A stretch of DNA of 6,131 bases, taken from Burkholderia gladioli (GTDB lineage Bacteria > Pseudomonadota > Gammaproteobacteria > Burkholderiales > Burkholderiaceae). The notes beneath the pieces were generated by a model. That model did not search any database. It worked only from the letters and a program-made list of their open reading frames with translations, and was not told the origin of the DNA. How positions within the stretch are numbered: position 1 is the first letter of the stretch; every line of letters starts with the position of its first letter. Location: the NCBI GenBank assembly GCA_009914575.1, contig WNEB01000102.1:1-6131 (forward strand), written 5' to 3'. Both the position numbers and the translations under genes were made by a program. This document shows positions 1 to 6,131 of this stretch, in pieces.

Positions 1-71
1 TCTCCGTTCGCGTCGGCGTCATCAACCGTATGGCGGACCTCGCTCGTCCGCAATCCGTTCGTATCGCCTGA
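1..71 (+). CDS. Possible 3' end of an upstream gene (partial)
   Basis: One + strand frame is open from base 3 to a TGA at 69-71 and encodes 22 residues ending in MADLARPQSVRIA. The peptide has a plausible mix of hydrophobic and charged residues, and the stop is followed at once by more AT-rich, non-coding-looking DNA, as expected at the end of a gene. The fragment is too short to assign to any family. The other two + frames also run through this stretch without looking protein-like, so this remains a weak call based on composition and position only. Confidence 0.3.
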   Translation, partial: SVRVGVINRMADLARPQSVRIA

Positions 72-91
72 AATTATGCCCGTCGATGCTA

Positions 92-118
92 TTGCATCCT
101 CACACTCGATTTATGCAA
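92..118. promoter_or_regulatory. Inverted repeat TTGCAT-N15-ATGCAA, possible operator
   Basis: A perfect 6-bp dyad, TTGCAT at 92-97 and ATGCAA at 113-118, has half-site centres 21 bp apart, about two helical turns. It lies 10 bp before the ATG at 129 that probably opened the decayed aminotransferase gene. This is the geometry expected of a dimeric regulator site. No regulator can be named, and 6-bp arms can arise by chance. Confidence 0.3.
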
Positions 119-128
119 CAACGCCCTC

Positions 129-1209
129 ATGACAAGCAACATTCTCAGCTAAACCGCCACCGCCTTCTCAAATTCCCGTCGCGACCGCCGTACACCAGAT
201 TCGACAATAGCTCGCCGGTCGCGGCGCTCCAGTACAGCGCCACCGAAGGCTTCCTGCCGCTGCGCGAATGGGCGGGCCGAGCGCTATCGCGTGCGCGCCA
301 CTCAGGTGCTGATCACCACCGGCTCGCAGCAGGCGCTCGACCTGCTCGGCAAGACGCTGATCTATCCGGGCAGCCGCGTGCTGGTGGAAACGCCCACCTA
401 CCTGGGCGCGCTGCAATCGTTCTCGATGTACGAACCGAGCTACGTGCAGGTGGCGAGCGACGCGTTCGGCCTGGTGCCCGAGGCGCTCACGCCCGAGGTG
501 ACGCGTGATGCGCGCGCGCTCTACGCGCAGCCTAACTTCCAGAACCCGACCGGCCGCCGCATGCTGCGCGAACGCCGCCGCGCGCTGGCCGCGTTCGCGC
601 AGACGAGCCCGTTCCCGGTGCTGGAGGACGATCCGTACGGCGCGCTGAACTACCAGGGCGAGCCGCTGCCGACCATGCTGTCGATGGCGCCCGACCACAT
701 CGTCCACCTGGGTAGCTTCTCGAAGGTGCTGTCGCCCGGCGTGCGGATCGGCTACGTGATCGCGCCCGAATCGCTGCACTTCAAGCTCGTGCAGGCCAAG
801 CAGGCCACCGACCTGCACACGCCGTCGCTGACCCAACGCATCGCCTATGAAGTGATCCGCGAGGGCTTTCTCGACACGCATATTCCGAGCATCCGCGCGC
901 TGTATGCCGCACAATGCGACGCGATGCTCGGCTCGCTCGCGCGCCGCATGCCGGCAGGCGTGACCTGGAACCGCCCGGAAGGCGGGATGTTCGTCTGGGT
1001 GCAACTGCCTGCCGGCGGGTATCGACAGCATGGCCCTGCTCGACGCCGCGATCGCGCAAAATGTCGCGTTCGTGCCGGGCGCGCCGTTCTTCGCCGCCGA
1101 CGCGCAGTCGAACACGCTGCGCCTGTCGTTCGTGACGGTGCCGCCCGAACTGATCGAGGAAGGCGTGGCCCGGCTCGGCAAGCTGCTGCGCGAGCGCATC
1201 GCATCCTGA
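129..1209 (+). pseudogene. Decayed PLP-dependent (fold type I) aminotransferase
   Basis: The gene resembles the class I/II aminotransferases related to MocR C-terminal domains and 2-aminoadipate aminotransferase (LysN-like), normally near 390-400 residues. These transfer the amino group of an amino acid via pyridoxal phosphate. The conserved parts fall in three frames. The first, around 206-278, encodes ALQYSATEGFLPLREW. The second, 279 to about 1017, encodes TTGSQQALDLLGK, the NPTG motif (Asn codon at 543), DDPYG (627-641) and SFSK with the Schiff-base Lys codon at 723-725. The third, about 1018-1209, encodes FVPGAPFF and the carboxylate-binding Arg of TLRLSF (1120-1122). Each switch is a net +1. 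The likely start, ATG at 129 (MTSN), hits TAA at 150-152, and only about 31 codons' worth of DNA lies before ALQYS where the family has about 60, so N-terminal sequence is missing. The two +1 shifts alone could be sequencing errors; the missing N-terminus makes true decay more likely. The next gene starts 37 bp downstream. Confidence 0.85.
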
Positions 1210-1231
1210 ACCGCCTGACATTCATTCACAC

Positions 1232-1236
1232 GAGGA
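1232..1236 (+). promoter_or_regulatory. Ribosome binding site of the RidA-family gene
   Basis: GAGGA at 1232-1236 lies 10 bases before the ATG at 1247. It is the only good Shine-Dalgarno match in the 37-bp gap after the aminotransferase stop. It supports the 1247 start and shows this gene can be translated independently of the broken gene upstream. Confidence 0.65.
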
Positions 1237-1246
1237 CACATCACTC

Positions 1247-1705
1247 ATGGCAAACGTCTACGACAAGCTGAAGGCTCTCGGCATCGAACTCCCGAACGCG
1301 GGCGCACCCGCCGCCGCGTACGTGATGAGCGCGCAAAGCGGCAACACGGTGTTCCTGTCCGGCCACATCGCCAAGAAGGACGGCAAGGTCTGGGCCGGCA
1401 AGCTGGGCGCCGATCTCTCGACCGACGACGGCAAGCTGGCCGCGCGCAACGTCGCGATCGACCTGCTGGCCACGCTGCACGCGCACACGGGCGACCTCAA
1501 CAAGGTCACGCGCATCGTCAAGCTGATGAGCCTCGTCAACTCGACGCTCGAGTTCACCGAGCAGCACCTTGTGACAAACGGCGCATCGGAGCTGATCGCG
1601 GACGTGTTCGGCGACGCCGGCAAGCACGTGCGCTCGGCGTTCGGCGTGGCGCAGATCCCGCTCGGCGCCTGCGTCGAGATCGAACTGATCGCCGAAGTCG
1701 AATGA
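1247..1705 (+). CDS. RidA/YjgF/UK114-family protein, long subgroup, lacking the catalytic Arg
   Basis: This 152-residue cytoplasmic protein belongs to the YjgF/YER057c/UK114 superfamily, in the roughly 150-residue subgroup rather than the classic 125-130-residue RidA. Typical RidA proteins form trimers and hydrolyse reactive enamine/imine intermediates such as 2-aminoacrylate made by PLP enzymes. Family features seen are VFLSGHIA (residues 35-42), a central helix with ARNVAIDLLATL (66-77) and the closing strand CVEIELIAEVE (142-152). The catalytic Arg105 of E. coli RidA sits in VARLP; the aligned segment here is VAQIP, with Gln136 in that place. Known Rid subfamilies without this Arg do not show the usual imine deaminase activity, so the reaction here is unknown. 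The gene overlaps the next by ATGA. Its place behind an aminotransferase suggests a role in amino-acid or amine turnover. The family call is firm; the function is not. Confidence 0.93.
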   Translation: MANVYDKLKALGIELPNAGAPAAAYVMSAQSGNTVFLSGHIAKKDGKVWAGKLGADLSTDDGKLAARNVAIDLLATLHAHTGDLNKVTRIVKLMSLVNSTLEFTEQHLVTNGASELIADVFGDAGKHVRSAFGVAQIPLGACVEIELIAEVE

Positions 1706-2580
1706 CGTCCCGGCGCGTTCGCTTCAAACAGGTCGACGTCTTCACGGCCACGCCGTTTCGCGGCAATCCGCTGGCGGTGATCTTCGACGCGGATTCCTTG
1801 TCGGACGCCGACATGCAGGCGATCGCGCACTGGACCAACCTGTCGGAAACCACCTTCGTCTGCACCCCGACCGATCCGGCCGCCGATTACCGCGTGCGGA
1901 TCTTCACGACGGGCGGCGCGCTGCCGTTCGCCGGCCATCCGACGCTCGGCACCGCGCATGCGGTGCGCGAGGCCGGCCTCGTGCCGCGCACGCCGGGGCG
2001 GCTCGTTCAGCAATGCGGCGCCCGGCTGGTCGCGCTGCGCGAACAGCCCGACGGCCGGCACGCGTTCGCCGCGCCGCCGGCACGCGTCACGCCGCTGCCC
2101 GTGTCGGTCTATCCGGCGCTCGCGGCGGCGCTGCGCAGCGAGGCCATCGTGTTCGACGCGGCTCCGTGCGGCGTCGACAACGTTGCGCCGTGGCTCGTGG
2201 TGCGGCTCGCCTCGGCGGCCGATTGCCTCGCGCTCGCGCCGGACGCGCAGGCGCTCGGCGACATCGTCGCCTCGGTCGGCGCGCACGGCGTGGCGGCCTA
2301 TGCGCCGCATCCCGTCGGCGGCCCGGCCACCTTCGAAGTGCGCTGCCTGATGACGGGCGAGCAGTTCGGCGTGGGCGAGGACCCGGTGACCGGCAGCGCC
2401 AACGCGGCGATCGCCGGCCTGCTCGACAGCCAGGGCCTGCGCCCCGGCAACGGCTACACGGTGCGCCAGGGCACCGCGATCGGCCGCTACGGCCGCGTGT
2501 CGGTCGACTACGAACACGACACGATCTGGATCGGCGGCGACGCCGTCACCATCGTCGACGGCAGCTTCCTGCTGCCGTGA
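1702..2580 (+). CDS. PhzF-family (phenazine biosynthesis-like) isomerase/epimerase
   Basis: This 292-residue protein belongs to the PhzF family, whose members share the two-lobed diaminopimelate-epimerase fold. Pseudomonas PhzF isomerises trans-2,3-dihydro-3-hydroxyanthranilate; most other family members have no known substrate. Seen in order are QVDVFTATPFRGNPLAV (residues 10-26), NLSETTFV with the catalytic-type Glu49, PFAGHPTLG with His79 (75-83), and GEDPVTGSAN with Asp227 and Ser232 (225-234). These match PhzF Glu45, His74, Asp208 and Ser213 with nearly the same spacing, so the active site looks intact. Length is normal for the family. The ATG at 1702 overlaps the TGA of the RidA-like gene as ATGA and has no clear Shine-Dalgarno of its own, pointing to translational coupling. 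No phenazine genes are nearby, so a phenazine role is unsupported; an amino-acid-derived substrate is inferred from the neighbours. Confidence 0.93.
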   Translation: MTSRRVRFKQVDVFTATPFRGNPLAVIFDADSLSDADMQAIAHWTNLSETTFVCTPTDPAADYRVRIFTTGGALPFAGHPTLGTAHAVREAGLVPRTPGRLVQQCGARLVALREQPDGRHAFAAPPARVTPLPVSVYPALAAALRSEAIVFDAAPCGVDNVAPWLVVRLASAADCLALAPDAQALGDIVASVGAHGVAAYAPHPVGGPATFEVRCLMTGEQFGVGEDPVTGSANAAIAGLLDSQGLRPGNGYTVRQGTAIGRYGRVSVDYEHDTIWIGGDAVTIVDGSFLLP

Positions 2581-2587
2581 TTCCCGC

Positions 2588-2608
2588 CGGCCGTGCATCG
2601 CACGGTCG
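2588..2608 (+). terminator. Hairpin just after the PhzF-family gene, possible terminator
   Basis: A 9-bp stem with one G-U pair and an ATC loop begins 8 bases past the phzF-like TGA. Its core is CCGTGC (2591-2596) pairing with GCACGG (2600-2605). No T-tract follows, so it is not a canonical intrinsic terminator. It may protect the 3' end of the mRNA or act as a U-less terminator. Confidence 0.4.
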
Positions 2609-2641
2609 CGCCTGCGGATGCTCGAAACGATTCTTTACGGC

Positions 2642-2663
2642 TCTTTTGAAATTTGAGTGGGTG
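2642..2663 (+). repeat. Left terminal inverted repeat
   Basis: This 22-bp arm runs from TCTTTTGAAA to GAGTGGGTG. Its reverse complement matches 2879-2900 at 19 of 22 positions, with the nine innermost bases identical. Confidence 0.6.
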
Positions 2664-2721
2664 AAAAGGGCCGCCGGGGCACGAAAACCTACGTCGCAAA
2701 ACGGTATCTTCCCACCCCTAG

Positions 2722-2739
2722 CCCCGCCCCAAGGCGGGG
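2722..2739. repeat. Perfect 7-bp hairpin inside the element
   Basis: CCCCGCC at 2722-2728 pairs with GGCGGGG at 2733-2739 around a CCAA loop. The stem is all G-C and would be stable in RNA from either strand. No T-tract follows on the + strand. Confidence 0.55.
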
Positions 2740-2757
2740 AAGTCCTCGCCGCCGGAC

Positions 2758-2802
2758 GGGCTCGGGGGCCAGGCGGCGCAAGGCTTTGCCTGACCCGAGC
2801 CC
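2758..2802. repeat. Two-tier hairpin inside the element
   Basis: GGGCTCGGG (2758-2766) pairs perfectly with CCCGAGCCC (2794-2802). Inside it a second stem forms between CAGGC (2770-2774) and GCCTG (2788-2792). The 45-nt structure could stop or stabilise transcripts entering from either convergent gene. Confidence 0.55.
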
Positions 2803-2829
2803 TCAAGCGTGCTCGTAGATTTCTCCGCA

Positions 2830-2866
2830 TCAAGGGTTCGCTGCGCCGGGCTTCGCCCGCCCTTGA
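2830..2866. repeat. Two-tier hairpin inside the element
   Basis: TCAAGGG (2830-2836) pairs with CCCTTGA (2860-2866). A nested stem CGGGC/GCCCG (2847-2851 with 2855-2859) closes on a TTC loop immediately next to the right outer arm. Confidence 0.55.
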
Positions 2867-2878
2867 CCCGGAAAAATC

Positions 2879-2900
2879 CACCCACTCGAAATTCAAGAGA
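2879..2900 (-). repeat. Right terminal inverted repeat
   Basis: This arm begins with CACCCACTC and is the inverted, imperfect copy (19 of 22) of 2642-2663. It ends 28 bp before the lysR stop codon. Confidence 0.6.
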
Positions 2901-2928
2901 GGCGGGGATTTTCGACATGTGAAGCGGG

Positions 2929-3852
2929 TCAGGCGACGGCGCGCAGCGGGGCGGCGCGGTCGGCGCCGCGATAGCGGCCCACCGAGAAGTCGATGAAGCT
3001 GCGCACCTTCATGGACAGATAATTCCGGCCCGGATAGAGGATCGAGATATTGCGCGGGCCGCCGTTGGCCGCGTAGCGGTCGAGCAGCGCGACCAGTTCG
3101 CCGCGTTCGATGTCGGGCGTCACGAGCGGCTCGGGCAGCAGCGCGATGCCCGTGTGGCTCAGCGCCGCCACGCGCACCATCGCGCTGCCGCTGGAGGCGA
3201 GCGTCTGGCCGGTGTAGACGCGGCACACGCCGTCGTGATCGGCGAATTCCCAGGTGCGCGCGGCGCCGTCGGACACCGTCAGCAGGCTGTGGTCGTTCAG
3301 CGCGGCCGGATCGGTCGGCGTGCCGTGACGCGCCAGATACTCGGGCGAGGCCACCAGCACCTCGCGCACCGTGGTCAGCGAGCGCGACACCAGTGTGGCG
3401 CTGACGAGCCGGCGGTCGTCCGAGAAGCAGACGTCGTAGCCGCCCTCGACCATGTCGATGTGGGTGTCGAAGGTGGTGACGTCGAAGCCGACGCGCGGGT
3501 GCTGAAGCCGGTAGGCGGCCAGCAGCTCGCCGAGGCCGCCGACCGCGAAGCTCATCGACGCGGCCACGCGCAGCGTGCCGCGCGGGTCGCGGGCGGCGCG
3601 CACGAGATTCGATTCGACCTCGTCGAGCTTCTCGATGATCACGCGGCAGCCGTCGAGATATTCGCGGCCGGCCTCGGTCAGCGACAGGCTGCGCGTCGTG
3701 CGGTTCAGCAGGCGCATGTTCAGGTGCGCCTCCAGCATGCCGACGCTGCGCGTGACGGCCGCGGCCGACATGCCGAGCTGACGCGCGGCCAGGTTGAAGC
3801 TTTCGAGATCGACTACTCGCGTAAAGACGCGCATCGCCTGGAGCTGGTTCAT
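2929..3852 (-). CDS. LysR-type transcriptional regulator, CrgA-like group
   Basis: This 307-residue cytoplasmic DNA-binding regulator has the normal LysR length. The N-terminal winged helix-turn-helix spans about residues 3-62, with FNLAARQLGMSAAAVTRSV (19-37) as the HTH and LLNRTTRSLSLTEAG (48-62) as the wing. A linker helix follows (about 63-88). The effector-binding domain starts at GTLRVAAS (92-99) and runs to about 293; the style resembles the CrgA/DsdC-like periplasmic-binding fold. The start at 3852 is preferred because MNQLQAMRVF is where LysR proteins usually begin; an in-frame GTG at 3909 would add 19 residues that do not resemble the family. No strong Shine-Dalgarno precedes the chosen ATG. 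The gene converges on the RidA/PhzF operon across the inverted-repeat element, so regulation of that operon is possible but not shown. The effector is unknown. Confidence 0.93.
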   Translation of the reverse strand: MNQLQAMRVFTRVVDLESFNLAARQLGMSAAAVTRSVGMLEAHLNMRLLNRTTRSLSLTEAGREYLDGCRVIIEKLDEVESNLVRAARDPRGTLRVAASMSFAVGGLGELLAAYRLQHPRVGFDVTTFDTHIDMVEGGYDVCFSDDRRLVSATLVSRSLTTVREVLVASPEYLARHGTPTDPAALNDHSLLTVSDGAARTWEFADHDGVCRVYTGQTLASSGSAMVRVAALSHTGIALLPEPLVTPDIERGELVALLDRYAANGGPRNISILYPGRNYLSMKVRSFIDFSVGRYRGADRAAPLRAVA

Positions 3853-3968
3853 GGTTGTGCGGGCAACATTTGCGGTGCGTTCATGATCGGCGGCGCGCGT
3901 TAACAACACCGCGCCCGAAACATGAAGCTTTTTTCAGAATCGGGGCGGGGCGGATGCCGCGGGCCGGC
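3853..3968 (-). promoter_or_regulatory. Leader/promoter region of lysR with short dyads
   Basis: The 116 bp between the 124-residue gene and lysR carries GTTG-N6-CAAC (3854-3867) touching the lysR ATG, and a wider inverted repeat TTCATG (3880-3885) and CATGAA (3921-3926). LysR proteins often bind dyads near their own start and self-regulate, so these are candidate operators. No convincing -35/-10 pair and no terminator for the upstream gene were found, so read-through from that gene is possible. Confidence 0.25.
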
Positions 3969-4343
3969 TCAGTTGGGCAGGCTGGTCGCCTCTCGCGCAT
4001 CCTCGAGATGGCGGCCGAGCGATTCGTGCAGGCGCTCCAGGCTCAGCGGCGGCAGCGCGAAGCCGCTCCAGCCGAGGCCCGTGTGCCGCAGGAACAGCAC
4101 CGCGCCGCCATACAGCGCATGCTGCTCGGTGTACCAGCACGGGTCCATTTCGACCACGTACTGCTCGGAGCGCGACGGCGCTTCCGGCACCGGCGGTTGC
4201 ATCGAGGCGCGCAGCAGGCTCAGGTACTGGATCACGGCGTCCACGTCGGCCGGATCGAGGATCACCGAGGCTTTCTCGATCGACACCAGCACGGCGCTCT
4301 TGCCGTACTCGTTGATCAGTTCGATGCTCATCGGACGCGTCAT
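3969..4343 (-). CDS. Conserved-looking hypothetical protein, 124 aa
   Basis: I do not recognise the family. The protein has no signal peptide or membrane segment and looks soluble and mildly acidic. By eye it reads as a mixed alpha/beta fold: a strand near residues 17-29, a helix opening with DPADVDAVIQYL (30-41), a Pro-rich linker (50-55), strands at 61-67 and 79-86 (GGAVLFLR), the aromatic motif GWSGFALPP (91-99) and a final helix (100-114). Its single Cys69 sits in DPCWY. The ATG at 4343 is supported by AGGGAG six bases upstream on the - strand (4350-4355); an in-frame ATG at 4331 is less well placed. Codon use matches the other genes here, supporting real coding. It precedes lysR by 116 bp in the same orientation and is divergent from argG. 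Confidence 0.8.
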   Translation of the reverse strand: MTRPMSIELINEYGKSAVLVSIEKASVILDPADVDAVIQYLSLLRASMQPPVPEAPSRSEQYVVEMDPCWYTEQHALYGGAVLFLRHTGLGWSGFALPPLSLERLHESLGRHLEDAREATSLPN

Positions 4344-4540
4344 TGCCGGCTCCCTGTCGAGATCACGATGGGACGATTATCGGACCGCGTCCTGGCTCCG
4401 TTTCTGAAACAACCGTATCGTCGGATGAAACTTTGTTTAAGGAGAACGGGCGGGCCGGCGCGCGAGGCGGGAGGGCGGATTGGCGTCCGGCGAGGCGGGA
4501 ATCGGCGAAAATTCGGTGAAAAATGCGCATGCGAGGCCAA

Positions 4541-4590
4541 TTTCGCGTGATTTCGGCCGATTTGCCCCGGTTTCGGACGGTTTCGCCGGG
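4541..4590. repeat. Five contiguous 10-bp units, each starting with TTT
   Basis: Units begin exactly at 4541, 4551, 4561, 4571 and 4581. Four open with TTTCG and the middle one with TTTGC, each preceded by two purines. On the - strand this reads as CGAAA repeated every 10 bp. Ten is not a multiple of three, so the pattern is not a codon repeat. It places the same short motif on one face of the helix, about 90-140 bp before argG. It could be stacked protein sites or mild phased curvature. Confidence 0.6.
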
Positions 4591-4602
4591 CGGCGACAAA
4601 AT

Positions 4603-4631
4603 TTGCCTCATAATCAGGCACCGCCGATACT
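4603..4631 (+). promoter_or_regulatory. Candidate sigma-70 promoter of argG
   Basis: TTGCCT (4603-4608) and GATACT (4626-4631) are 17 bp apart, each matching four of six consensus bases. An alternative -10, CATAAT (4609-4614), matches five of six but lacks a recognisable -35, as at activator-dependent promoters. Either would give a leader of roughly 45-60 nt before the argG ATG. Confidence 0.4.
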
Positions 4632-4667
4632 TACGGATTACGCGCATTCCCTTTCGATCACGATTTA

Positions 4668-6024
<1,357 letters not shown>

Positions 6025-6054
6025 TTGAAGGTTGGGACGGCGGGGTTTCATAGA

Positions 6055-6131
6055 TTAGGCAGACTCCCGATCATGGTCAACGCGTTTTTCGAGTGATCGA
6101 TGCAGGGCGACGGCGAGGATCCAGAGGTCGT
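6055..6131 (-). CDS. Possible 3' end of a convergent gene (partial)
   Basis: One - strand frame is open from the window edge to a TAA at 6057-6055, encoding 24 residues that include WILAVALHRSLEKRVDHD. The peptide looks more protein-like than the other frames here, and its end lies 30 bp from the argG stop, a common spacing for convergent genes. It is too short to identify; a transposase tail is one possibility that I cannot support. No terminator hairpin was seen in the 6025-6054 gap. Confidence 0.35.
   Translation of the reverse strand, partial: DLWILAVALHRSLEKRVDHDRESA

Larger units (their letters stand above)
2642..2900. repeat. MITE-like or intergenic repeat element with 22-bp terminal inverted repeats
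   Basis: The stretch between the convergent phzF-like and lysR genes has no convincing gene. Its ends, 2642-2663 and 2879-2900, are inverted repeats of each other at 19 of 22 positions, sharing the perfect core GAGTGGGTG/CACCCACTC. Between them lie three hairpins (2722-2739, 2758-2802, 2830-2866), so the whole 259 bp is highly structured. A short non-coding element with terminal inverted repeats and folded internal DNA fits a MITE or a Burkholderia-type dispersed intergenic repeat. No convincing target-site duplication was seen; the bases flanking both ends read GGC, only 3 bp. Short frames that cross it on either strand are low-complexity and are not called as genes. Whether it is multicopy cannot be told from one window. 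Confidence 0.6.

Noticed and set aside
168..1244. A 358-codon - strand frame opposite the aminotransferase
   Set aside because: It is Arg/His-rich antisense of a recognisable aminotransferase sequence, typical of GC-rich shadow frames.
2639..2903. Target-site duplication GGC/GGC flanking the inverted-repeat element
   Set aside because: Three bases is too short in GC-rich DNA to count as evidence of transposition.
2718..2918. A 66-codon - strand frame inside the inverted-repeat element
   Set aside because: The product is low-complexity and follows directly from the hairpin repeats; no Shine-Dalgarno or family match was seen.
2013..2996. A 327-codon + strand frame overlapping the PhzF-family gene and the repeat element
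   Set aside because: It is very Arg-rich, out of frame with a clear family member, and continues through the structured element and into the antisense of lysR.
3920..3936. T6 run after AAGCTT as an intrinsic terminator on the + strand
   Set aside because: No adequate G-C stem precedes the T-run and no + strand gene ends here.
4340..4621. A 93-codon - strand frame (GTG start) ending in an ATGA overlap with the 124-residue gene
   Set aside because: The overlap looks like coupling, but the product is Arg/Pro-rich low-complexity, spans the argG promoter region and phased repeat, and codon use differs from the real genes. The downstream gene has its own Shine-Dalgarno.

Overview
The window is GC-rich chromosomal DNA, most likely from Burkholderia (sensu lato, perhaps the gladioli/glumae group). 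This rests on overall base composition, the strong G/C third-position bias in every real gene, a 447-residue E. coli-type ArgG and a CrgA-like LysR regulator. The species call is inference.

Layout from left to right. Positions 1-71 hold what may be the last codons of an upstream + strand gene. A decayed PLP-dependent aminotransferase gene (129-1209, +) follows. It has lost part of its N-terminal coding region and carries at least two net +1 frameshifts, at about 272-279 and 1011-1021. Directly behind it lie two intact, translationally coupled genes: a long RidA-family protein (1247-1705) and a PhzF-family isomerase-like protein (1702-2580). Together they look like an amino-acid processing operon whose first enzyme is broken. 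The RidA-like protein has Gln where deaminase-type RidA proteins have the catalytic Arg, so it is probably not a standard imine deaminase.

The space between phzF-like and the convergent lysR gene (2581-2928) holds a hairpin just after the phzF-like stop. Beyond it is a 259-bp MITE-like or intergenic-repeat element (2642-2900) with imperfect 22-bp terminal inverted repeats and three internal hairpins. A LysR-type regulator (2929-3852, -) and a 124-residue protein of unknown function (3969-4343, -) follow in the same orientation.

A 337-bp divergent intergenic region (4344-4680) separates that gene from argG (4681-6024, +), the argininosuccinate synthase of arginine biosynthesis. It contains five back-to-back 10-bp units, each opening with TTT (4541-4590), just upstream of candidate argG promoter elements. 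The window ends in a short stretch that may be the 3' end of a convergent gene (6055-6131, -).

No tRNA, rRNA, CRISPR array, toxin-antitoxin pair, phage gene or complete insertion sequence was seen. Most of the window is ordinary housekeeping and accessory metabolism. The points worth a second look are the decayed aminotransferase, the Arg-less RidA protein, the inverted-repeat element and the helically phased repeat ahead of argG.
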